From Taxillus chinensis (lineage: Eukaryota; Streptophyta; Magnoliopsida; Santalales; Loranthaceae), in the NCBI GenBank assembly GCA_023512835.1, contig CM042084.1, positions 15,007,403 through 15,071,402 on the forward strand: 64,000 bases of DNA. The letters run 5' to 3'. Shown here one piece after another: positions 20,126-30,120 of the stretch; the stretch's first letter is position 1, and each line of letters starts with the position of its first letter. Position numbers and translations under genes: made by a program. The notes beneath the pieces were generated by a model that did no database searches, was not told the origin of the DNA, and saw nothing but the letters and a program-made list of their open reading frames with translations.

Positions 20126-21734
20126 GTGGCCTGTTATTGTAGCATTGAGCTACAAGGAGAACAATTAGATCGATTGTTGACAGTTTTAAGGAAGAGGAAA
20201 AATGCCATTGGGTGGACAATGACAGATATAAAAGAAATTAGTCCTTCCATGTGTATGCACAGAATTTTCTTAGAGGACAAGAGTAAAAATAGCATTGAGC
20301 ATCAGAGAAGGTTAAACCCAAACATGAAGGAAGTAGTAAGGGCTGAAGTTACTAAGCTTCTTGATGCTGGTATTATATACTCTATCTCAGACAGCCCATG
20401 GGTGAGTCCTGTGCAGATTGTCCCTAAGAAAGGAGGAATGACTGTGGTCAAGAATTCTGAGAATGAATTAATCTCTACTAGAACTGTCACCGGATGGAGT
20501 GTTTGCATAGATTATCGCAAACTCAATGCAAACACAAGAAAAGATCATTTTCCTTTGCCACACATTGATCAAATGTTGGAAAGATTGGCCGGGCACAATT
20601 ATTATTGTTTTCTTGATGGATATTCTGGGTATAATCAAATACCCATTGCACCAGGAAGATCAAGACAAAACTACTTTCACATGCCCTTATGGAACTTTTG
20701 CTTATAGGAGGATGCCTTTTGGATTATGCAATGCTCCTGCTACATTCCAACGTTGCATGATGGCTATCTTTTCAGAGTTTGTAGAGAAGACAATTGAAAT
20801 CTTTATGGATGACTTCTCTGTTTTTGGTTCTTCATATGATGATTGTTTAAATAATTTATCTCAGATTTTGCAGAGATGTGAAGAGACCAATCTTATTCTT
20901 AATTGGGAAAAATGTCATTTCATGGTACAAGAAGGCATTGTCTTGGGACATAAAGTGTCCAGCAAGGGAATAGAGGTAGATCGTGCAAAGATTGCTGCTA
21001 TAAAATCCATGCCACCACCCACAAATGTCAAAGGGGTTCGAAGTTTTTTGGGGCATGCAGGATTTTATAGAAGGTTCATAAAGGATTTTTCAAAAATTTC
21101 TAAACCTCTATGTTCACTGTTAGTGAAGGATGTGGCATTTGAATTTTCTGCTGAGTGTCAAACAACTTTTAAGCAACTCAAGGAAGCTCTTATTTCTGCC
21201 CCTATCATTATATCTCCTGATTGGAATTTGCCATTTGAATTAATGTGTGACGCAAGTGACACAGCTATAGGAGTTGTCTTAGGGCAAAGAAAGGAGAAGA
21301 AGGTGCATGTAATTGCTTATGCAAGCAAATTGTTGAATGATGCTCAGATCAACTATGCCACAACTGAAAAAGAATTACTTGCAATTGTTTATGCCTTTGA
21401 TAAATTCAGAAGTTACCTTTTGGGATCCCACACAGTTGTTTTCACAGATCATGCAGCTATTAAATACTTGATCACCAAAAAGGAATCAAAACCTCGTCTG
21501 ATTCGTTGGGTGTTATTGTTGCAAGAGTTTGATTTCACAATCAAGGATAAGCAGGGAGCAGAAAATGTTGTGGCAGATCATTTGTCACGATTAGAAGGAG
21601 TTGAAAAGAATTCTGATGAAATTTTACCTATAGCTGAAGATTTTCCAGATGAAAAACTATTTGTTGTGCAGGAACTCACTCCTTGGTATGCAGATTTGGT
21701 AAACTATATTGTAGGGGGGAATTTTCCCTTATAA
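20126..21734 (+). pseudogene. Athila reverse transcriptase and RNase H
   Basis: RT motifs in order: [56 protein letters not shown] and the catalytic [10 protein letters not shown] (F-M-D-D). RNase H follows with its D-E-D residues in [22 protein letters not shown] and [11 protein letters not shown], ending near [12 protein letters not shown] single frame change between about 20640 and 20700 separates the first 175 residues from the rest. All catalytic residues are present. It copies element RNA into DNA in cytoplasmic particles. Confidence 0.9.
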
Positions 21735-21770
21735 ATTCTCATCACAACAAAAGAAGAAATTTTTATCCAA

Positions 21771-22966
21771 GTGAGGAGTTACATTTGGGAGAAACCTCTG
21801 TTATTCAAGATTTGTGTTGATGGTTTGATAAGAAGGTGTGTTCCAGAAGATGAGATGACCAATATTTTGAATCATTGTCACACTAGGGAGTGTGGAGGTC
21901 ATATGGGACCATCTAAAACAGCAGCAAAGGTCCTTCAAGCAGGTTTCTTTTGGCCTACACTATTTCATGATACAAGGAGTTTTGTTCAAGCTTGTGAGCA
22001 ATGCCAAAAATACTGGAACTCTAACAAGAAGAGATGAAATGCCCCTGACAAACATTTTAGAAGTGGAGCTGTTTGATGTTTGGGGAATAGATTTTATGGG
22101 TCCTTTCCCATCATCTTACAAGAATCAGTATATTCTAGTGGCAGTTGATTATGTGTCAAAGTGGGTGGAAGCCATAGCCACCCAAACCAATGATTCAAGA
22201 GTGGTACTCAAGTTTCTTAAGAAGAATATTTTTACCAGATTTGGAGTACCCAGAGCATTAGTTAGTGATGGAGGAAGCCATTTTTGTAATAAGTTTATTG
22301 AAAAAGCTGTTGAAAAAGTATGGAGTTCATCATAGAATCACTACTCCATATCATCCTCAAGCCAATGGACAAGTTGAAATTTCAAACAGAGAAATTAAGA
22401 GGATCCTTGAGAGAACAGTCAACTTGTCTAGGAAGGAATGGGCTAACAAATTGGATGATGCATTGTGGGCATATAGAACAGCTTTCAAAACTCCATTGGG
22501 TACATCACCGTTCAAATTGGTTTTTGGAAAAGCATGCCACTTACCTGTGGAACTAGAGCATAAGGCCTATTGGGCTACACACTTTTTAAATTTTGATGCT
22601 CAGAAATCAGAGGAGTCCAGACTTATGCAATTAAATGAGATTGAGGAATTTAGATTGAATGCATATGAAAATGCAAAAATCTACAAGGAGAAGACTAAGA
22701 GATGGCATGATAAACATCTTCATCCTAAGCAGTTTATAGAAGGTCAGAAGGTTTTGTTGTATAATTCTAGACTGAAACTTTTTCCTGGAAAACTCAAGAG
22801 TAAATGGTCTGGACCTTTTGTGGTTAAAAAAGTTTTTGAAAAGGGAGGAGTACTTATTCAACAGGATAATTCTCCAGCATTCACTGTTAATGGACACAGG
22901 TTGAAGGTTTTTGTTGAGCCTGCAGGAGTAAAGGAGGTACTTTACCTTGCTCCATTTCCAAATTAA
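21771..22966 (+). pseudogene. Athila integrase
   Basis: The N-terminal HHCC zinc region is in [19 protein letters not shown] and CEQCQKYW. The core has D in [11 protein letters not shown] in LVSDGGSHF and E in [13 protein letters not shown]-terminal region follows ([29 protein letters not shown]) and ends at a stop at 22964-22966. No chromodomain is seen, as expected for Athila. Frame changes lie near 22030 and between 22280 and 22330. Confidence 0.9.
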
Positions 22967-23441
22967 TCAAGGAAGAATGTCAAGCTACTGACATTAAATG
23001 CAGCGCTTCCGGGAGGCAACCCGAGTTATTTGTGATTATTTGATTGTTTGTTTGAGTTTATTGATATTCAGATAGAGAATCCAAGCATCGTTGCAGTTGA
23101 AGGAGGTTAATTCTGCGTTTTGGACTGAAACTGGTAATTTTTAGTGAAATGGTCATTTGAAATTTAAAATGACCAAATTGAAATAACACAGTCATTTGAA
23201 ATGACTAAGGTGTCCCGAAGGCTTAGTCAATTAAAAATTGAGTTGACAAATCAATTGACTAAGGACACTCATTTAAAAACAGAGGGTCAATATTTAAGCC
23301 GAACTTCCTTTGCACGAAATCTACCAACTCACTCCTCCAGTTCGCGAATCTCGCTCAGTTCCCTTATCTCTTAAAGGTTTGTTGATTCAGATTACCTCCA
23401 ACCAAGTTGAACACTCGCTCGTTTTCTTCGCGACGGTTCAC
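22967..23441. other. Athila spacer upstream of the env-position ORF
   Basis: Non-coding. Segment 23140-23280 repeats the palindrome-related words of the LTR ('GGTCATTTGAAATT', 'GAGTTGACAAAT'), suggesting an LTR-derived duplication that may have carried promoter or regulatory sequence to this internal ORF. The open frame beginning at 23310 enters here, but the first well-placed ATG is 23442. Confidence 0.5.
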
Positions 23442-24545
23442 ATGGTGAAATCAAAGGCAGTTGTCAGAGAGGTGACGCCAGGACTAGTGTTTCCATGGGA
23501 ACTCTTAAATAACCCTAAAATCTCATGGGCAGCCGAAATGCAGAAAAAACTTGAAGGACAGAACTTGCACAAGGTATGTGGCAATCCTTGCCCTCTGTTG
23601 ATGGAGTTTGCAGAAAATTTTTATAATAATTTGAAAACAGAGGAGAATCGTATGATCTCTATAGTAGGGGGAAAGAAGGTAGTAATTTCTGCTGCCAATA
23701 TTCGAAAAACCTTCAATTTGCAGAGCAAATGCTGCTCTTTACCTGACCTAACTAAAGAGGAATTTAGTAAAGCACTTGACTACTCCAAACCAAAGGGGAA
23801 TGAGAAGAAATATCATAAGAAAACGGGGTTTTCAGGGTATTTAAGGTTTTTTGGCTATTCTCTTTGGTCGGTGCATATTTTCTCGGATGCTAGGAATTGA
23901 TGCAGTCCCCTGTTGCACATTTACAATGCATGTATAGCATCAAGGCGAATTATCCATAGACGGGCGAAATGATATTTCAAGAGTGGAAGAAGTCGGTGGA
24001 TAAGAGGGGATTTGTGCGAATTTTAACAAAAGTGGTGCAACACTGTTATCCTAGTATATATAGAAGCGCCGCTAAGACCCCTTACCCAAACAATTTGATT
24101 ATAAAATGTATCACCGAGGAAGGGACTATAGCCGTTAAATTGGTGGGGCCTGTGTTTCATAGAGCAAAGCAAATATCTCCTGTAAAAGATGGTTCGGCTC
24201 TCCCACTTCAGATTTCTTCAACCGAGGAAGAGAATACTCGAAAAGGAAAATATGCGAAAACCTGAGAAATATGAATCTTCTGAGGAAGATGAAGAAAGCG
24301 ATGTACGAAGTTCAAGTGAGGAATCAGCCTTACTTAAGCTTCAAGGAGATGTAAAGGCTGCTTATGAGAGCCACATGAAACAAATTGTAGAATTATTGGG
24401 AAAAGTGCAACAAAGGAAGAAGAAATCAACAAAAGCCCAACCTGAATCAGAGAAGGAGAAAACGAAATCTGAGGAAGAAGTAGCTTCCACTCATGTGGCT
24501 ACACCCGAACCAACAGTGAAAGCGAAATCGAAGAAGATGAGGTAG
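23442..24545 (+). pseudogene. Athila env-position ORF with plant-transposon-type domain
   Basis: I start it at ATG 23442 (MVKSKAVVREV). The first part has LLMEFAENFYNNLKT, SIVGGKKVVISAANIRK and FNLQ, the pattern of the 'putative plant transposon protein' domain (Pfam Transposase_32, from memory), which is found in many Athila third ORFs. Its biochemical role is unknown to me. The frame stops at 23898-23900, resumes in other frames (23969-24265, 24189-24545), and passes into a charged E/K-rich segment (SSEEDEESDVRSSSEES). I see no signal peptide or membrane span, so I do not call it an envelope protein. Confidence 0.6.
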
Positions 24546-24661
24546 AGAGAGATCCTTCTCCTCTAACAATACAACTTTTTCCACCATTTGAGATAGAGAG
24601 CGGTTTGCATCCTGCAGTCTTTGTTCGAAACGCCCAAAGAAAACTAGAGCCCTAACAAGAA

Positions 24662-25524
24662 GAGCTCCAACAAGAGCTCAAAAGAAAAAGAGAACTGAGC
24701 TATCATTGGATTTGCTTACAACTCCTCTATGGTCATTGTTGGACATACTTATCCCTCTAGGGCTGGAAACAATTGAATCAAGAGAGAGATATTTCCAGTT
24801 TAGAGATTCTAATCAAGAACTTTATAGAACAACTGGGCATTTAGAACATTTCCGGCCAGAGGACTTGAGGAGAATTGTTGGTGTTCGAAATTGGATTGAG
24901 TCACCTGATTTGGGCAATTTCATTTTTGCCTTAAGAGATGCTATAAGGAAGGAACCAGAGATTTTTAAACATGGTAAGGACAATGAAGTATTTCCCTTGC
25001 TTGCAAATTCTTCTCCCCTTAAGCCAGAGGCGTTGGCTGCATATATGATAGGGAGTGAAGAAGGTCTCCGACCGTGGGTAGATTTAAAAGCTGTTCTGAT
25101 CCTCATTCACATCTCAAATTATTACATTCTACTGAAGTATACAATGGGGAATCGTGTTATTCATGTATATGATTCCTTGGGAGCAAATAATGCAGACAGA
25201 TTAAAAGAGTTAGCAGCTGGGGTTGGAGAATCTTTGCATCAGGCTATGAAGATAGCTCAAATATATACTCATTTTGGCATGGAGGAACCAGAGGAACAAT
25301 TGTCCTATTCAGTCCAACCATCACCTCGCCAAGTTGACAATTCAAGCTGTGGGCCTTTTGTTTGTTATTATTTGACAGCTCTCATGCAAGAACATGGAGG
25401 AAAATGGGATGCACCAAATTCAAACCCGATTTCTGTACTAGCCCTTCGTGAATTGATGGCCCAAATGATGTATTATTTTAGTGAGCCAGCCTCTCCTCGT
25501 AAGAAAAAGAAGAAGAAGGTTTGA
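24662..25524 (+). CDS. Ulp1-like (C48) cysteine peptidase domain in Athila
   Basis: An uninterrupted frame of over 270 residues. It has a hydrophobic strand LKAVLILIHISNYYILLKY, then RVIHVYDSLGAN, where Ulp1/SENP peptidases have the catalytic His-(Asp) strand 'W.L..Y.DS', and then VDNSSCGPFVCYYLTALMQ, matching the Q/D-x-S-x-CG catalytic-cysteine motif. It ends in a lysine run (KKKKKKV) that could serve as a nuclear signal. Ulp1 enzymes remove SUMO from proteins. This copy may be an active deSUMOylase-like or a degenerate adaptor. The ATG at 24706 is in frame but the frame is open upstream, so it was probably the C-terminus of the preceding ORF. Confidence 0.7.
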
Positions 25525-25761
25525 ACAATTCCCTTTCTGGTTGTATGTTTTGTTTTTGTGAATATGCAAAACTCCAAGTTTGGAGTTGTTTGTGAAGATG
25601 CAATGGAATTAATGATGATATGCATTGTTCATATATGAGATTTGGTTATATTGTGAAAGGAGTTGCATGATCAAAAGATGAATTCATGAGGAAAATTTTT
25701 GAAATGTTTATATATAACATGTTTAAGAATGAAATACTTTTGAAACCAATGGTCACTCATT
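25525..25761. other. Athila 3' non-coding DNA, left of the Tat insertion
   Basis: Continues at 41553 on the far side of the Tat element. It contains a word close to AAGTTTGGAGTTG at about 25576 that recurs in front of the Athila 3' LTR (42555-42569). No gene. Confidence 0.6.
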
Positions 25762-25766
25762 AATCC
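25762..25766. repeat. Target-site duplication, left copy
   Basis: AATCC directly before the TGTTGG start of the Tat 5' LTR. It is repeated exactly at 41548-41552 after the 3' LTR, which fixes both ends of the insertion. Confidence 0.9.
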
Positions 25767-26059
25767 TGTTGGACCCCATTTTGTCCGGGTTGGACATACA
25801 TATTCATTTCATTTTAGCTTTATATTATTTCATATTTATCATTCACTTTGTATAGATAAATAAAAAGGTGTGACTGTTAATTTAAAGGGTGCGATGTTAA
25901 TTATATATGTAAAGCACAAAAACAAAAACAAAATAAAAAAAACAAAATAAAAAATTTCAAAAACAAAAAATATAAAACCTTAGAGCCTGTTGTATGTCTA
26001 CATTTTTATTTTTCAAACAGCATTTTCTGCACAAAAAAAAAAAAGGGTCACGGCACTGT

Positions 26060-26130
26060 TCCAACGGTCATGGCACTGTTCCAACGGTCACGGCACTATT
26101 TCCAACGGCTATATTCTCCACCAACGGCCA
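26060..26130 (+). promoter_or_regulatory. Four tandem MSA-type (MYB3R) motifs upstream of a TATA box
   Basis: TCCAACGGTCA at 26060-26070 and 26080-26090, TCCAACGGCTA at 26101-26111 and ACCAACGGCCA at 26120-26130. The first three match the mitosis-specific activator consensus YCYAACGGYYA perfectly and the fourth misses only the first base. Spacing is 20, 21 and 19 bp, about two helical turns. The TATA box follows within about 12 bp. In the 3' LTR the array is at 39777-39848. In known plant promoters this element binds three-repeat MYB factors and gives G2/M expression. Confidence 0.7.
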
Positions 26131-26140
26131 CTTTTTCACC

Positions 26141-26150
26141 CTATAAATAC
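26141..26150 (+). promoter_or_regulatory. TATA box of the upstream LTR promoter
   Basis: CTATAAATAC followed by a pyrimidine-rich CACTC/CTTC leader with no ATG until 26248. The spacing (about 107 bp from TATA to ATG) is normal for a plant promoter and 5' UTR. Confidence 0.7.
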
Positions 26151-26247
26151 ACCCTCATTCCTCTCCTTCACTCACACAATTTCCACTCTACCACTCTTCA
26201 AACTTTCTTCTTCAATTCCCCACGTTTTTGCCTCCTCTTCTGCGAAA

Positions 26248-26397
26248 ATGGCTGACTGGGCGAAGTGCGTGCTAACGGTGCTAGTGCTTGCGTGTACTAT
26301 TGTGTATCCTATGCTGGGCGGTGCTTTCATTCCCCTCCTTGCTTTTATCATCCTCTTGTATGTAATGGCAATGACCACAGAATATATTTTAGGTTGA
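26248..26397 (+). CDS. Small hydrophobic MADW-starting protein encoded in the Tat LTR
   Basis: 49 residues with a good plant start context (AAAATGGC) lying behind a TATA box and a clean 5' UTR. It starts MADWAKCVLTVLVLACTIVY, has two hydrophobic segments (about residues 7-22 and 26-42) and ends TTEYILG. This layout resembles plant DUF3339-type small membrane proteins, which start M-A/S-D-W and end near H-I-Y-T-G, but it is shorter and the likeness is weak. In the 3' LTR the start region is disrupted at two CTG sites (ATG at 39966). It could be a captured host gene or a chance frame. Confidence 0.4.
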   Translation: MADWAKCVLTVLVLACTIVYPMLGGAFIPLLAFIILLYVMAMTTEYILG

Positions 26398-26760
26398 ATC
26401 ATGTAATATCTCTACCATGGAGTCCTAAATAAATTGCAGTTTGCATGTTTGTGTTATCTGTGGGTATATATATACATATATAGGTTAAATTAATAAATAA
26501 ATAAAACCATCCCAGTGACCAGGCGTGGCCGACATAAGATTCAAAAAAAAAACAAAAAATCGTGAATAGTACTCTAGAGTCTTGTTCATGTCCTATTCGT
26601 GAATAGTACCAGGTTCTTGTTGCATGAATAGTACCCGGGGTTACTGTTGCATGAACAGTACCCCGCACCCCTTATTTGACTTCTTAATAATAATAATCAT
26701 AAAAATAAAAAAAATGGAAGTCCCACATTGGAGGTTTTACAAAATTTCCTTCTCCATGAC

Positions 26761-26775
26761 TCCTATATAAAGGGG
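26761..26775 (+). promoter_or_regulatory. Second TATA box in the Tat LTR
   Basis: TCCTATATAAAGGGG is followed by a CA- and CT-rich stretch without early ATGs, as expected for the start of the genomic RNA. It is conserved in the 3' LTR at about 40471. This may be the main promoter for the genomic transcript, with the 26141 box serving the small ORF. Confidence 0.6.
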
Positions 26776-27817
26776 TCCTCTCTCCTTTCCAAAACACACC
26801 ATCCATCAATTACACAAAACTCAAAAAAAAAAGAGAAAAGTGTAAACTTAACTGCGGTTCTAAAAAAGAACTGCGGTTATAGTGAAATTAATTTTCTTTT
26901 CCCTTCTTTTGCAGAAAAAGGAGGCATTCGGGAGAAGGGCGCCCTCGGTCCACGATATTCCAGGTTTTTATTTCTTTCCTTCTTTAATTTTTATTATTAT
27001 TTTGTGTAGTAAATTAGTAGTTAGTTTATAATTAAATTAGCATAATTAGTTAGTTAGTTTTTTTTTAGCATAATTAGCATAATTTTAATTAGTTAATTTT
27101 AGCATATTTAGTTAATTAGTTAGTTAGTTTTTAATTAGTATAATTTAGTATAATTAGCATAATTAGTTAGTTAATTTTTAATAAGTTTGTAATTAACTTT
27201 TCAAATTTAGGCATGTCAATAGTAAATAAGCCTAGTAATTAATTAATTAGCACGTAATGAATTAAATAACATTAGTAATTAGATAAATTAGTAATTAACT
27301 TTCGTAATTAATTTTCATATTTAAAATTTAGTAAATAATTAGGCTAATTTAAATAATTTGTACTTAGATTATGATAATTAAATTTAACCTTTAACTTTTA
27401 AATTTAATAATTAGCTCGTGAGTAGTAATTAAGCCTATTAATTAATTAGCATGTGACGGATTAAAATAAAATTTTGAGTATTAGATTTAGATTAAATGTG
27501 ATTTAAAAATAAATAAATAAATAAAAATGAAAAAATAAAAAATAAAAAATAAAAGAAAAAACAAAAAAAAAACAAAAACAAAAAAAAACAAAAAAACAAA
27601 TAGAAACCTCCTCCTCCTAAGACAGGTACCGAAAGGGCGTTGTAGGGGTGCTAAAACCTTCCCAACACGTAACCAACTCCCGAACCCATCTCTGGTAACA
27701 CAGACCACATCTTAACTACTCAAGGTAGAGGGTATCCAACTGTACCCCAAAAACGGTTGGTGGCGACTCGTATATTTTATCATTTGGGTTCGGCCCGGAC
27801 GAAAACGAGTGATAACA

Positions 27818-28412
27818 TTGCGACTCTATCTTGGGGATTTAATATAATTGTAGAGAGTTAGGCCTAGAATTAAGAGTGGGAGGTTGCTTTTGTTTCTTAA
27901 TTGTATATATTTGTGCTTGCTTAACAGTTGGTTATGATGTATATACTTTGAAATGACATGATAGTTATGATTTACTGTTTTCCTTAACTGTTGCATCCAT
28001 GCATAACCCTATACCCGGGTTTATCTCACCATTTAGGTTAGCGAGGTTTAGTAAGGTCCCCTGCGCGTTGATCATTATCCGCAAAGAGGCCCCGAACTCC
28101 TCACTCAAGCTTGAGGTCCTTTTAAGGCCCCCCTCCGGTAAATCCCATGGTGTACGGAGCCCTCTATAGAGGAAGCTTGGGGACCAATGAATAAGATAGG
28201 ATTAGTAAGGCCCACTAGGGGCATTAAACCCACATGTTGTTTGATCATTCAATACCACGCTAACCTCTGTTTTGCAGGGTAGTTGTTAAAAGCATCTCTT
28301 GTACAAATTACTTGCCTTAATACCTGTTTTTGTTTCTTGTACAGAGTACCTTGATATTTTAAACTGTCATCCTAACATGTCATTATGCATAACATAACAT
28401 TCACATAGGCAC
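27818..28412 (+). other. Tat leader with degenerate primer-binding site
   Basis: Directly after the LTR, TTGCGACTCTATCTTGGGG (27818-27836) resembles the tRNA-Arg-complementary site used by Ogre/Tat elements, with mismatches near the start. The remaining leader has no protein-like frame and leads to the ATG of ORF1 at 28413. Confidence 0.6.
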
Positions 28413-29850
28413 ATGGCAACGTTCAGTCATCTCCTAAAAGGCCTTAATGACAAGAAGGCCGTCACAGTGGTGGCCCAAGCATCGGGGGACATTCAGAGTC
28501 GCCTTGGAGATTTTTCAATAGGAAAGGCATGTAAGGCAGAGCGGGTTATCATAGAAGATCAGTTAGACTACACCAAAGAATTAGAGACTATATGGCATCA
28601 GTGGTCAGACGAAAGGAAAAACATCTATACACAACAGTTTAGAGATTTGCTCCATATAACCGAGCTACTAGTCGACAAAGATATGCTTGGAGCATCAATC
28701 TATTTCTGGGACCCTCGACGGCGATGCTTCGACTTCAACAGTATAGATCTTGTTCCTACCATAGAAGAATACAGAAGATTGTTGGATATCCCAGTAGAAA
28801 ACAACATGAAGATTTATTTACCAGAGCCCAGAAAATCATGTCAAAGAGCATTTTCTGAGATAATGGGGAAGCCAGTTTGGGACTCACCAGTGCCTACAAA
28901 ATATGGTGGGCGAGAATATCTTTCATGGGCAACGATAGCAGAAATGATGCAGACTGCAACAGAAGTAGGGACGCACAAATTACTTACAATAGCCATATAC
29001 GGGCTAATAATCTTCCCAAGGATCCCGTCCCACATCGACGGAGCAATTGTGGATTTGGTTCAACAAGTACTCAAAGGATGTGACCCTACTCCTGCTATAT
29101 TGGCCGAAACCATTCGATCTCTTACTTATCTGAGGAGTACGGGCTCGGGGAAGTTCATGGGGTGCCTGCCTCTTCTATGCACATGGGCAAGGGTCATTTT
29201 CCTTGTATTGTTCCTCGTTTTCATCTTGTTTATCGAGTGCCAGCCACGACACTATTGGATATTTTGCAGCAAGTGGAGCTTACCAAAAGGCTTTGAAGAG
29301 CTGGAGGAAGAAGTTAGAGAACCTCACAGAAGCTGACATTACTTGGACTGCTCCCTGGATGCCGGTAGTCTCCATGACATATAGCCGCGGGGACTACAAT
29401 TGGGTTCCACTTTTAGGCCCTTGGGGAGGCACTGCATATGCACCACTGCAGGGCGGAAGACAAGTTGGGCGTAATCAGATTATCCCAGTTCTCTTTGGAA
29501 TGGAAGATTGTGACTTCACCTATGATAAAACCATGCTAACAGAAAAAGGCAAAAAGATGTATCAGGCATGGTCCATCCCACACAAGATCCAACCCAACAG
29601 TCCAAAATCTGGTGTTTATCCGGCATACATATCCTGGAGGGCACAACACAAGCCACAATTGACTACAGACATGAGGGCGATCCTCCAAGAGAATCAGAAT
29701 CTCAGACAGCAGATCCAAAGGCTAGAAGCATCCCTAGAAGGAGCTCTTCAACGGTTACAGTTGAGGGAAAAACAGGTCGAGACCATATTGAAGCAGAGGG
29801 AAGAGGCAGGAAAGCGACCACCCCAGAGGAAAAGGCGTCGTGCTACTTAG
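28413..29850 (+). pseudogene. Tat ORF1 (unknown function, upstream of gag)
   Basis: Starts MATFSHLLKGLNDKKAV. The N-terminal half has YFWDPRRRCFDFNSIDLVPT, IEEYRRLLDIP and a set of W/G/Y positions shared with the extra ORF1 of Ogre-type elements and with plant DUF7745-like proteins. The C-terminal half (from about 29330) has APWMPVVSMTY, LLGPWGG and QVGRNQIIPVLFG, then a Q/L-rich coiled coil (29670-29790) and a basic end (KRPPQRKRRR). The frame changes between about 29190 and 29330. No enzyme motif is seen. The basic tail and coiled coil suggest a nucleic-acid-binding or scaffold role, which is inference. Confidence 0.75.
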
Positions 29851-30120
29851 GAGATGACTGGAAGTTTGCCTTAAGATCATATAGCCATAGATCTCATCTA
29901 CATGGCATTTCTGCATTGTACTGTGTGTTTGTTTGCAAATGTTTGGAATAAAGTTATTTGTTTCTCTAACCTATCACATAGTCATTCATGCATACATGCA
30001 TATTAAAATTGAAAATCAAGTAAAAATTACATTATTCCAGGTCGGTAGCCGCTTTTCTCCAGGATTGCGCACTCTTACAACCTCAGATCCCGGCGCAATC
30101 AAGTACCACCGCCGCAGCCA

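Larger units (their letters stand above)
25767..27817 (+). repeat. Tat 5' LTR
   Basis: 2051 bp, TGTTGG...GATAACA. Contains a TATA box at 26141-26150 preceded by four MSA-like motifs and followed by a small membrane-protein ORF. A second TATA (TATATAAAGG, about 26764) is followed by a leader-like CA-rich stretch. A cluster of TGAATAGTAC words lies at 26564-26670, then AT-rich DNA. The last 150 bp are well conserved between copies. Confidence 0.95.

Noticed and set aside
23442..24545. Retroviral-type envelope gene in the Athila
   Set aside because: Position fits an env-like ORF, but no signal peptide, membrane span or cleavage site is visible, and the domains found are of other types.
27487..27708. 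Minus-strand F-rich frame (also 41198-41437 and 52754-52942)
   Set aside because: Translation of an A-run in the Tat LTR. The F-run is low complexity.
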